Assembly (NCBI GenBank): GCA_963751955.1
Contig: CAVVWM010000012.1
Span: forward strand, 1 to 64,000
DNA: 64,000 bases
Origin: JABDIY01 sp963751955
GTDB taxonomy: Bacteria; Actinomycetota; Acidimicrobiia; Acidimicrobiales; SZUA-35
Direction: 5' to 3'
Within the stretch, counting starts at the first letter, position 1. The number at the start of each line of letters is the position of its first letter. The position numbers were made by a program, and so were the translations under genes. The notes beneath the pieces were generated by a model. That model was given only the letters and a program-made list of their open reading frames with translations, had not been told where the DNA came from and made no database searches. Positions 16,082 through 24,417 of the stretch are shown piece by piece.

Positions 16082-17605
16082 ATGAGTACGGTCACGCCCA
16101 TGGTCTCTCCGAACGTACTGATCGTTATGGCCGATCAGCTGGCTCCACACTTCACAGGCACATACGGCCACCCGCTGGTGAAGACTCCGAACATCGACGC
16201 CCTGGCCGGACGGGGAGTGCGCTTCGACAACGCCTACTGCCACTCGCCGCTATGCGCACCGGCGCGGTTCTCAATGATGAGCGGCCAAGCCATTTCTCGA
16301 ATCGGGGCGTGGGACAACGCCTCGGAGTTCTCCGCCGCCGTTCCAACCATGGCTCACTACATGAATCTGGCAGGCTATCGAACCGCGTTGTCCGGCAAGA
16401 TGCATTTCGTCGGTCCCGATCAGCTCCACGGATTCAACCAGCGCCTCACCACCGACATCTACCCCGCCGACTTCGCCTGGACACCCGATTGGGAACATGC
16501 CGATGAACGAATCGACAAGTGGTACCACAACATGGATGCTCTACGGGAGGCCGGTCAGGCGGTCACCACATACCAGATCGACTATGACGAAGAGGTGGGG
16601 TTTGCTGCCCGCCGGCATCTTCTCGACATGGCCCGCGATACTGACCAGCGGCCGTTCTTCATGGTGGCGTCGTTCATCCATCCCCACGATCCCTACGTGG
16701 CCCGACCCGAGTGGTGGGAGTTGTATGACAACGACGGGATCGACATGCCCGACCTGCTGGATCCAGCCGAGATGGATCCCCACACCGCGCGGATTCACCA
16801 AGGGATCGAGGCCGACACCGTCGGCTTCACTTCCGAGCAGACCCGCAACGCCCGCCACGGCTACTACGCCAACACCAGTTACTTCGACAATTGGGTAGGC
16901 AGGCTGGTTCGCACGCTCGAGGAGACAGGCCAGCTCGACAACACGGTGGTGATCGTGACCAGTGACCACGGCGACATGCTGGGTGACCGCGGTGTCTGGT
17001 TCAAGATGTCATTCCACGAACGGTCCGCCCGCGTCCCGCTGATCATGGCAGGGCCGGGAGTCGAGCCGGGGTCCGTGTCCAACGCCTGCTCCCATCTCGA
17101 CCTGCTTCCCACCCTGCTCGATATCGCCAGGAACGGCGGTAGATCGCCCGAGCTCGGAGTCGAGCTCGATGGGCGCAGCCTGTGGGAGTCCGCCAGTGGC
17201 GGCAGCGACGAGCTGGACGAAACGTTCGGTGAGTACTGCGGGGAGATGACCTCCCATCCGATATTCATGATCCGCCGTGGCGAGTTCAAATACATCCACT
17301 GCGATAGCGATCCGCCGCTGTTGTTCAACGTCGACGATGACCCGCTGGAGCGGAACAACCTGGCAGCCGATTCCGAGCATGCCAAGACCGCTGCTGGGTT
17401 TGGGGCCGAGGTGGCGAAGCGTTGGGATTCTCCGACTATCAGAGACCGGGTACTTCAGTCACAAAAGGCTCGCCGCACGCTTCACGATGCCATGAGCCAC
17501 GGGCCGCTGACCAGCTGGGACTTCGCGCCAGTCGCCGACGTGGCCAATATGTACGTCAGGAACCACATGGACTGGGCTGAGGCCGGGGGTCGCAGCCGGC
17601 TCTAG
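16082..17605 (+). CDS. betC: Choline-sulfatase
   Basis: A 507-residue type I sulfatase. The formylglycine motif is CAPAR (Cys58), preceded by the metal-binding Asp in VMADQ and followed by GKMHFVGPDQLHGF, TTDIYPADFAWTPDW and VTSDHGDMLGDRG. The GKMHFVGPDQLHGF and YPADF segments are characteristic of BetC, which hydrolyses choline-O-sulfate to choline and sulfate. There is no signal peptide, as in cytosolic BetC. Two ATGs (16082 and 16100) are possible; both follow the operator copy closely and neither has a strong ribosome site. A sulfatase maturase is not in the window. Confidence 0.87.
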   Translation: MSTVTPMVSPNVLIVMADQLAPHFTGTYGHPLVKTPNIDALAGRGVRFDNAYCHSPLCAPARFSMMSGQAISRIGAWDNASEFSAAVPTMAHYMNLAGYRTALSGKMHFVGPDQLHGFNQRLTTDIYPADFAWTPDWEHADERIDKWYHNMDALREAGQAVTTYQIDYDEEVGFAARRHLLDMARDTDQRPFFMVASFIHPHDPYVARPEWWELYDNDGIDMPDLLDPAEMDPHTARIHQGIEADTVGFTSEQTRNARHGYYANTSYFDNWVGRLVRTLEETGQLDNTVVIVTSDHGDMLGDRGVWFKMSFHERSARVPLIMAGPGVEPGSVSNACSHLDLLPTLLDIARNGGRSPELGVELDGRSLWESASGGSDELDETFGEYCGEMTSHPIFMIRRGEFKYIHCDSDPPLLFNVDDDPLERNNLAADSEHAKTAAGFGAEVAKRWDSPTIRDRVLQSQKARRTLHDAMSHGPLTSWDFAPVADVANMYVRNHMDWAEAGGRSRL

Positions 17606-17611
17606 CAGGTC

Positions 17612-18073
17612 TCAGTTCTCCGAGAGTGACTTGAGCTTGGCCAGGCCTTTCTCGAAGTCCTTGCCGATCTGCTTGTCCATCAGGCCGAACACGTTCATGA
17701 CCCGGGTGATGAGGTTGTGCGGAGCGGTCATCGTCCAGTCGACGACGGTGGACTGGCCTTGGGGGGTCAACGCCAGCCCCATCGTGCTTGCCGATTTGAA
17801 GGGCCGCGTGAAGTTGAGGTCCGAAGTCATGCTGCGGGGACCATCCAGACCGGTGATCGTCATCGAACCAGCGCCGGCCCGCCGGTTCCCGTTCCATGCG
17901 TAGTGTGAACCGACCTCGCCGTCGGCACCTGTGTAGGTCTTGGTCATGTCGGGATCGAGCTCTTCCCATGGCGACCAGTCAGGCCATCGGCGGAAGTTGG
18001 AAATTCGATCGAAGATCACTTCGGGCGAAGCATTGATCTTCGTTGTGCGTTCGACGGTATAGGTGCTGGCCAT
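17612..18073 (-). CDS. SRPBCC family protein
   Basis: A 153-residue START/Bet v1-like (polyketide cyclase/dehydrase, SRPBCC) protein. It begins YTVERTTKINASPEVIFDRI, followed by RRWPDWSPWEELDPDM, the usual opening of this fold, and ends in a long helix (LMDKQIGKDFEKGLAKL). Members bind hydrophobic ligands in a cavity; the function is generally unknown. AAGGGA lies at a good distance before the ATG. It is convergent with betC, its stop being six bases away. Confidence 0.82.
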   Translation of the reverse strand: MASTYTVERTTKINASPEVIFDRISNFRRWPDWSPWEELDPDMTKTYTGADGEVGSHYAWNGNRRAGAGSMTITGLDGPRSMTSDLNFTRPFKSASTMGLALTPQGQSTVVDWTMTAPHNLITRVMNVFGLMDKQIGKDFEKGLAKLKSLSEN

Positions 18074-18144
18074 GGTTCGTCCCTTCAGAATCGGTTCACG
18101 CGGCGTCTAAACCGGACACTACTCCTGAGCTAACGAACCGGCAA

Positions 18145-18510
18145 TCAGTTTGTCGTCGCGGGAAGTGCCGCGACAACACACACCTCAACCAGAAGGCCCG
18201 GACGGGCCATATGCGCTTCGACGCACGCCCGGGCGGGAGCGTGACCCTCTGGTACCCACGCGTTCCAGACCTCGTTCAAGCGGCCGAAGTGGTTGTCGAT
18301 GTCCCGGAGGTAGATCGTGGCTGAGAGGAGATGTGAGTTGTCAGTGCCGGCTTCGGCGAGCGCTGCGTCTACCCGTCCCAGCGTCGACCTGGTCTGCTCT
18401 TCAATCGAAGCCTGCGGATCTTCTGCCACCTGGCCCGACACGTAGACGATTCCGTTGTGGATGACGATCTTGCTGGCTCGAGCGGTGGTTTCTAGACGGG
18501 TGATCGACAT
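18145..18510 (-). CDS. RidA family protein
   Basis: A 121-residue RidA/YjgF/UK114 protein. IVHNGIVYVSGQVAEDPQAS is the family's opening strand region; SATIYLRDIDNHFGRLNEVW and the final ARACVEAHMARPGLLVEV carry the conserved Arg that binds the carboxylate of imine/enamine intermediates. RidA proteins hydrolyse reactive enamines released by PLP enzymes. The start codon lies only 18 bases from the divergent DddP-like start, and no ribosome binding site is visible, suggesting a leaderless or very short-leader mRNA. Confidence 0.85.
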   Translation of the reverse strand: MSITRLETTARASKIVIHNGIVYVSGQVAEDPQASIEEQTRSTLGRVDAALAEAGTDNSHLLSATIYLRDIDNHFGRLNEVWNAWVPEGHAPARACVEAHMARPGLLVEVCVVAALPATTN

Positions 18511-18528
18511 TGCACCACACTACGAGCT

Positions 18529-19704
18529 GTGACCGATCTGTCCGTCAATCCGATCGATGAGGAGGCTCTGGCCACTAGGCGGCTCGCCCATCTGCGCACT
18601 CACATGATCGATGCCGGTCTCGACCTTTGTGTGCTCACCAACCCGGTGTCGATTCGTTACGCCACCGGCTATCGGGGATACGCAGCTTTCCAAGCACACA
18701 TACCCTCCCAATACTTGCTCGTTCCGGCCGAGGGCCCGGTCGTGCTCCACGGTGCCTACACAGATGAGTTGTCGACCATCGATCGATGCGAGAACGCCCA
18801 CTCGGTCACCGCCTTCGACGCCGGTCTGTTGACCGGAGACGCCGCCATGCGGTTCACCCACGACATCGAGCGCTCGCTCCACGACTCCGAGCTCTCATCC
18901 ACATCGATCGTTGGCGTAGAACGTCTCACCCCGATGGGGTTCAAAGTGCTCCACGGAAGCGAGATGCGAATCGCCGACGCCGAGGGAGTCATCGAGCTGA
19001 CCCGCAGTCGGAAGTTGCCAGACGAATTCAAAGCCATCGCGTATGCCGTGGCTGTCGCCGAGCTGGGAATCGAGCGGTTGCGAGACGCACTCGAGCCTGG
19101 AATCACCGAGAACCAATTGTTCGCTATTCTTCACCAAACGAACATCGCCCACGATGGTGACTGGATCGACGGGCGCATGTTGTGCTCAGGCCCTCGCACC
19201 AATCCCTGGTACCAGGAAGCAAGCGGTCGACGAATCGGCGACGGCGAAATGGTGGCGTTCGATACCGACATGATCGGACCCAACGGGTACTGCGCCGACA
19301 TCTCGAGAACATGGGTGTGCGGCGACGCTCCAACCTCGGCTCAGCAAGATCTGTACAAAAGAGCCCGAGAGGAGATCGAACACAACACCGAGTTATTGAA
19401 GGTCGGCGCCAGCCTTCGAGAGTTGTCCGAGAACAGCTATCGCCAGCCCGAAGAGTTCGTGGCCAACCGCTACGCGTGTGTGTTCCATGGGGTGGGTATG
19501 AGCGACGAGTTCCCGAAGATCCCCTACCCCCAGGACTGGCACTGGACCGGCTACGACGGGGAGCTCGAAGACGGCACCGTCCTCTCGGTGGAGAGTTACG
19601 TGGGAGCCGAAGGAGGCTCCGAGGGCGTGAAGCTCGAACAGATGGTCCAGGTAACCGCTGATGGAGTGATTCCGATCTCCGCCTCGCCCCTGTGGGAGCC
19701 GTGA
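18529..19704 (+). CDS. dddP: M24-fold protein, probable DMSP lyase DddP
   Basis: A 391-residue M24-fold (creatinase/aminopeptidase-like) protein. Candidate metal ligands are Asp245 and Asp247 in FDTDM, Asp257 in CADISRTW, His320 in FHGVG, Glu355 in SVESY and Glu370 in KLEQM, with Asp326 in SDEFP. Their spacing matches what I recall of the iron ligands and catalytic Asp of DddP, the DMSP lyase that releases dimethyl sulfide and acrylate. DWIDGRMLCSGPRTNPW also resembles DddP. The GTG start is 18 bases from the divergent ridA start. A generic Xaa-Pro peptidase-like protein is the alternative; M24 annotations are notoriously broad. Confidence 0.65.
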   Translation: MTDLSVNPIDEEALATRRLAHLRTHMIDAGLDLCVLTNPVSIRYATGYRGYAAFQAHIPSQYLLVPAEGPVVLHGAYTDELSTIDRCENAHSVTAFDAGLLTGDAAMRFTHDIERSLHDSELSSTSIVGVERLTPMGFKVLHGSEMRIADAEGVIELTRSRKLPDEFKAIAYAVAVAELGIERLRDALEPGITENQLFAILHQTNIAHDGDWIDGRMLCSGPRTNPWYQEASGRRIGDGEMVAFDTDMIGPNGYCADISRTWVCGDAPTSAQQDLYKRAREEIEHNTELLKVGASLRELSENSYRQPEEFVANRYACVFHGVGMSDEFPKIPYPQDWHWTGYDGELEDGTVLSVESYVGAEGGSEGVKLEQMVQVTADGVIPISASPLWEP

Positions 19705-19711
19705 AGGAAGG

Positions 19712-20515
19712 CTAGATCTCGGTGAAGTCGCCGCCCCTCCCGGCTCCGTCGGCGAAGCGGCGGGCGCCGGCAATTCCTTCAGCAACAACCATCACCTTTC
19801 CGTTCTCGAACTCGTTGGCCATGGCATCGCGAACCGACAGGCCGTGCTGACCTTTCACCGAGCGCATGTCGGTTCGCAGGCATTGTTGAGGGAACCGGGC
19901 GATGTCGTGGGCAATGGCCTCGGCTCGGGAGCGGGCCGCGCCGTCAGGCACGACATATTCGCACAGGCCGATCCGTTCACACTCGTCGGCCATAACTTGG
20001 CGACCGGTGAGGATCAGGTCCATGGCGCGGCCCTGCCCGACGAGCCGGGGAAGTCGAACCGTCCCTCCATCGATCAGCGGTACGCCCCAGCGGCGGCAAT
20101 ACACACCCATGTATGCGGATACTTCCATCACCCGCAAGTCGGCCCACATCGCCAACTCCATCCCACCGGCGACAGCTGGTCCAGCGATCGCTGCGATAAC
20201 AGGCTTGGACAGGTCGAGGCGACTGGGTCCCATCGGCCCACGGGAGTGGCCGTCATCGGTGGTTCGATCGAAGGGCAACTGATTCACGCCGTCGTCGTCA
20301 TCAGCCAGCGACGCTGCTGCCTTGAGGTCCCAACCGGCACAGAATGCGCCACCTTCGCCCCAGAACACCGCAACGGCGGCCTCCGGATCGTTGTCGAATT
20401 GGATGAACGCATCGAACAACTCCCCGGCGCTTTTTGCGTCCATGGCGTTGCGCGCCTCAAACCGGGAGTGGATGACGGTCCAGACCGGACCGTCCTTCTC
20501 GATTCGAACGGTCAT
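19712..20515 (-). CDS. Enoyl-CoA hydratase/isomerase family protein
   Basis: A 267-residue crotonase-fold protein. EARNAMDAKSAGEL gives the typical first helix, the first oxyanion-hole strand is VFWGEGGAFCAGWDLKA, and the second is IAAIAGPAVAGGMELAMWADLRV. The catalytic Glu pair is only partly recognisable, so hydratase, isomerase or hydrolase activity cannot be separated. It follows the aldehyde dehydrogenase by six bases on the same strand and converges with the DddP-like gene, so a link to acrylate or acyl-CoA metabolism is possible but not shown. Confidence 0.85.
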   Translation of the reverse strand: MTVRIEKDGPVWTVIHSRFEARNAMDAKSAGELFDAFIQFDNDPEAAVAVFWGEGGAFCAGWDLKAAASLADDDDGVNQLPFDRTTDDGHSRGPMGPSRLDLSKPVIAAIAGPAVAGGMELAMWADLRVMEVSAYMGVYCRRWGVPLIDGGTVRLPRLVGQGRAMDLILTGRQVMADECERIGLCEYVVPDGAARSRAEAIAHDIARFPQQCLRTDMRSVKGQHGLSVRDAMANEFENGKVMVVAEGIAGARRFADGAGRGGDFTEI

Positions 20516-20521
20516 TGCTGG

Positions 20522-21958
20522 TTACCCGTTCCAGCCCGAAACCGACTTCACTTCGCAGAACTCTTCGATACCCCATTCGCCGCCCTCACGGCCGTTGCCG
20601 GACTGGCCATAACCGCCGAAGGGTGCGTTGGCGCCCTGGGACAAACCATTCATCTGCACCATTCCCGACCGAAGTTGCCTGGCGATCCGGCGAGCCTTCT
20701 GGTTGTCGGTGGTCTGCACATAGTTGGTGAGGCCATAAGGGGTGTCGTTGGCGATCTGTACCGCTTCGTCCTCGGTGTCGAAGGGCATCATCGACAGAAC
20801 CGGTCCGAAAATTTCCTCGTTGGCGATGGTCATGTCGGGGGTTACATCGGCGAACACGGTGGGCTTCACGTAGTAGCCGGATTCGAAACCATCAGGTCGA
20901 CCCTGGCCACCTGCGATCAGCCGGGCACCTTCCTCTTCGCCCTTGGCGATCAGACCCTGGATCTTGTTCCACTGGGCCTCGCTGACCACCGGACCGATGT
21001 GGCGCCCTTGGTTGGCGGCGTTGTCGACTGAGGTTTTGGCTGCCACCGCTTTGGCTGTTTCGACGGCTTGGTCGTAGATGGACCGTTCCACGAGCATGCG
21101 GGTGGGAGCGTTGCAGGACTGACCGGAGTTGTTGAAGCAGTGGCGTACGCCGCGGGTGACCGCCTTTTCGTCAGCGTCAGCGAACACGATGTTGGCGCCC
21201 TTGCCACCGAGTTCAAGCGCTACTCGTTTCACCGAATCAGCTGCATTTTTGGTGATGGCAACTCCGGCCCGGGTCGATCCGGTGAAGGACACCATGTCGA
21301 CATCGGGGTGGCCCGAAAGCTGGGTGCCAACCCCGAGGCCGTCGCCCTGCACCATGTTGAACACGCCGGCAGGGAATCCGGCCTCGTCGATCATCTCGGC
21401 GAAAAGCGCAGAGCTGAGCGGAGCGATCTCGGAGGGCTTGAGGACCATTGTGCATCCCACGCCGATGGCAGGAATCACCTTCAACGTCACCTGGTTCATA
21501 GGCCAGTTCCAGGGTGTGATCAGCGCAGTCACACCGACCGGCTCATAGAGAATTGCATTGTCAGGTGAGTGATCGCCCAAAGGCCGCTCGAACTCGAACT
21601 CTTTCAACGCCTGGATCATGTTGTCGATGTGCCACGAGCCCGCCCCGGTCTGAGCGCCGCATGCGTAGTTGATGGGGGCACCCATCTCCATCGAAATGGC
21701 CTCCCCCAGTTCCTGGTTTCGATCTAGGTAGATCTTCTGCAGGTTCTCGAGCAGCGCGATGCGTTCGTCCTTTTCGGTCATGCTCCACGCGGGGAAAGCT
21801 GCCTTTGCGGCGGCCACAGCGGCGTCGGTGTCGGCCTGGCTTCCCAGCGAGATCACCGCACATACCTCTTCGGTGGAGGGGTTGATGACATCGAAGTCGT
21901 TGGGAACGGCGGGATCAACCCACTCTCCGTTGATGTAGAACTGGCGGCGATCGATCAT
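20522..21958 (-). CDS. Aldehyde dehydrogenase
   Basis: A 478-residue NAD(P)-dependent aldehyde dehydrogenase. The catalytic Glu is in ALELGGKGANIVF and the catalytic Cys in NNSGQSCNAPTRM. VTALITPWNWPMNQVTLK forms the cofactor-binding segment and SFTGSTRAG the Rossmann turn. It is distinct from BetB (different Cys context). Substrate unknown. It forms a two-gene operon with the downstream crotonase-family gene and is divergent from the 2OG-oxygenase-like gene at 22081. Confidence 0.88.
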   Translation of the reverse strand: MIDRRQFYINGEWVDPAVPNDFDVINPSTEEVCAVISLGSQADTDAAVAAAKAAFPAWSMTEKDERIALLENLQKIYLDRNQELGEAISMEMGAPINYACGAQTGAGSWHIDNMIQALKEFEFERPLGDHSPDNAILYEPVGVTALITPWNWPMNQVTLKVIPAIGVGCTMVLKPSEIAPLSSALFAEMIDEAGFPAGVFNMVQGDGLGVGTQLSGHPDVDMVSFTGSTRAGVAITKNAADSVKRVALELGGKGANIVFADADEKAVTRGVRHCFNNSGQSCNAPTRMLVERSIYDQAVETAKAVAAKTSVDNAANQGRHIGPVVSEAQWNKIQGLIAKGEEEGARLIAGGQGRPDGFESGYYVKPTVFADVTPDMTIANEEIFGPVLSMMPFDTEDEAVQIANDTPYGLTNYVQTTDNQKARRIARQLRSGMVQMNGLSQGANAPFGGYGQSGNGREGGEWGIEEFCEVKSVSGWNG

Positions 21959-22080
21959 TTGGGTTTCTCCTGGAGATTGTCGAACTGCACTACATTCTGC
22001 CGTGCGAAACTCGGAGTGCCGAATTGATCGATCTCTGAGACACTGTCACCAGTGAACGAATCGACAGAACGCCGAGCGAC

Positions 22081-22818
22081 GTGATCCAACCCCTCGACGA
22101 TGCCTTCGCTGAAATTCTGAAGGAGCCCAGAGCTGGGTTCGTGACCTCCACGCAAGTGGGTCTTGCCATTCGCCAGGCGGGGGCGGCCTACGTCGGCGGA
22201 CCATTTGAGGTGCCAGTCACTCCGTTTGAACTGACCAACGGTGAGCCGGCCATAGAAACGTTCGTCGTTTCCGCCGCCGGTCCGATCGTCCCGACCGGAG
22301 AGAATCAAGATCTGATCGATCTGTGGCAGCCCTCGGCCCAGTTGATGGCCAACGAGGTGATGACGGCCTGCACTAGCTTCGAGATCGAACTCGTGGAGCC
22401 CGGGTACCTGACGGCGTCGGCCCTGCCGCTGGATCGGGTGAGTCACGAGCCTCACTTTGACGACGATCAGTACACCCCCACTGATGGAGTCAGCGTGGTT
22501 GCGATCGCGGCCAACCACGCAGGAACCCGCTGCACAACCCTTCCGATTGATGTGGCGGCGGTACCGGCCGGCGCCCCGATCTCCCTCCCGGGCGAGACCC
22601 AGGACAGGTTCGACGAAGGTCATCACCCCAGCGAAGAGAGCGAACCGGGGCGAATCGTGATCTTTCCTCAATTCGGCCAACTGCACTCGGGACCGGTCCT
22701 CACGACTATGGATCCCACCGTCCTACGAACTCTGTACGTGCTCCGGTTCAAGACCGCAGGCGAAAGCACCCCGACATCCCGCCGAAGCCGTCGGGCACGC
22801 TCTTCACCACGAGCGTGA
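22081..22818 (+). CDS. Putative 2OG-Fe(II) oxygenase-like protein
   Basis: A 245-residue protein with a GTG start, chosen over the overlapping opposite-strand frame because its composition is more protein-like. SHEPHFDDDQY gives a His-x-Asp pair and, about 85 residues later, IVIFPQFGQLHSGP provides a candidate distal His, the spacing expected of the double-stranded beta-helix oxygenases. The expected 2-oxoglutarate-binding Arg is not clear: the short C-terminal tail is Arg-rich but low in complexity. It lies between the aldehyde dehydrogenase and MttB genes, so a role in osmolyte or amine catabolism is plausible. The family call is tentative. Confidence 0.5.
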   Translation: MIQPLDDAFAEILKEPRAGFVTSTQVGLAIRQAGAAYVGGPFEVPVTPFELTNGEPAIETFVVSAAGPIVPTGENQDLIDLWQPSAQLMANEVMTACTSFEIELVEPGYLTASALPLDRVSHEPHFDDDQYTPTDGVSVVAIAANHAGTRCTTLPIDVAAVPAGAPISLPGETQDRFDEGHHPSEESEPGRIVIFPQFGQLHSGPVLTTMDPTVLRTLYVLRFKTAGESTPTSRRSRRARSSPRA

Positions 22819-22876
22819 GCGATTCCCGTGCATCGGCACTGAAGCGAGACGCACCCTTGATCTACTGTGAGCAGCC

Positions 22877-24399
22877 ATGACTCGTCGCCGTAGCCGTGGG
22901 GCCAAACGTACTCGCAATGTCATGGACGAGCAGCGGTCCGCCGCACAACCTCGCCGCACCACTCCCCCTCGTGACCTTCTCGACGAAGAACAGATCGAGC
23001 GGATTCATCAGGCATCGCTGCGAGTGTTGTCCGAAACGGGGATGGACTTCCTCCACCCGGTGGCAACCGCCATGTGGGCCGATGCGGGCTGTGCGGTAGA
23101 GGGCGAACGGGTTCGGTTCGATCCCGACCTGATCACCGAACTGATCTCTCATGCGCCAGCCGAATTCACTTTTCATGGTCGTGAGCCTCATCGTGATCTG
23201 AACATCGGAGGTGATTGGCTGGCCTACTCAGCGGTGGCCAGTGCACCCAACTATGTGAGCCTCGACGGCGACCGCCGAACCGGTGATCGAGCTGGCTTCC
23301 AAGACTTCCTCCGCCTGGGGCAGGTACTCAACCCGGTGCACGTCTTCGGCGGCTACCCCGTGGAGCCCGTGGACCTGCACGCATCCATTCGACATCTCGA
23401 GTGCGCCTTCGACGTTCACACGCTCACCGACAAGCCGTTCCATGTGTACTCCCTCGGTCAAAACGAAATCTGGACGGAATCGAGATGGCTCGGATCGCCC
23501 GGGGTATCGACCACGAAACGTTGGAGCGAGAGCCGAGCCTCATGACGGTGATCAACGCTTCGTCACCGCTGAAGTACGACCATCCGATGCTCGAAGGCGT
23601 AGTCCAGATGTCGGCCCGCAACCAGATTGTCGTGATCACCCCATTCACACTGGCGGGCGCTATGGCGCCCATCACCATCGCGGGTGCCCTGGTTCAGCAG
23701 AACGCCGAAGCATTGGCCGGTATTGCGTTCACACAGCTGGTGCGAAAGGGATCCCCGGTGATGTACGGCGGATTCACATCCAATGTGGACATGCGATCGG
23801 GGTCGCCGGCGTTCGGGACGCCCGAATATGCAAAGGCGGCCATCGTGGGTGGCCAACTGGCACGTCGCTACAACCTGCCGTACCGGTCTTCCAACGTCTC
23901 GGCATCAAACGCCGTCGACGCCCAGGCCGGCTACGAGAGCATGATGGCGCTGTGGGGAGCGGTAGAGGGGGGCGTGAACTTCCTCATGCACGGAGCCGGC
24001 TGGATGGAGGGCGGCCTCCATGCGTCATACGAGAAGATGGTCATCGATGCCGATCTGCTGAACATGGTGAGCGTATTCCTCGAGCCGCTCGACACCAGTG
24101 ACGATGCCTTGGCCGTCGATGCCATCGCCGGTGTGGGTCCGGCCGGCCATTTCTTCGGCGAGGAACACACCCAGTCGCGCTACACCACCGCCTTCTACTC
24201 ACCGCTGGTGTCGGATTGGCGCAACTGGGAAACCTGGACCGAGGGCGGGTCGCCGCGGGCCGAGCAACGGGCCAACAAGCTCGCCCGCGAGATATTGGAG
24301 AACTACGACAAGCCAGCAATCGATCAAGCGATCGAAGCCGAACTGAGAGACTTCGTCGACCGCCGGATCGCCGAAGGCGGCGTGAAGACCGACTTCTAA
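22877..24399 (+). CDS. MttB-family methyltransferase (frameshifted)
   Basis: A trimethylamine methyltransferase-family (MttB) gene of about 507 residues, split by one missing base at the AAAA run 23460-23463. Adding one A joins the halves as YSLGQKRNLDGIEMARIARG, the expected family sequence. PPRDLLDEEQIERIHQASL opens the protein; GSPAFGTPEYAKAAIVGGQL and SNVSASNAVDAQAGYES are core barrel motifs. No in-frame TAG is seen where pyrrolysine would lie, so it belongs to the non-pyrrolysine group that includes glycine-betaine methyltransferase MtgB. The dimethylglycine dehydrogenase directly downstream supports betaine demethylation. No corrinoid-protein gene is nearby. Confidence 0.8.
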
Positions 24400-24417
24400 T
24401 CACAGGAGCACGAGATA

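Noticed and set aside
21955..22686. 243-codon minus-strand frame over the oxygenase-like gene
   Set aside because: It is continuous but low in protein character; the plus-strand frame has a His-x-Asp motif and better composition.
23401..24399. An independent short MttB gene starting at 23401
   Set aside because: Its first about 30 residues are out-of-frame sequence of the longer gene; adding one A restores one continuous MttB protein.
22877..24399. Pyrrolysine-containing MttB
   Set aside because: No in-frame TAG is present in the repaired reading frame.
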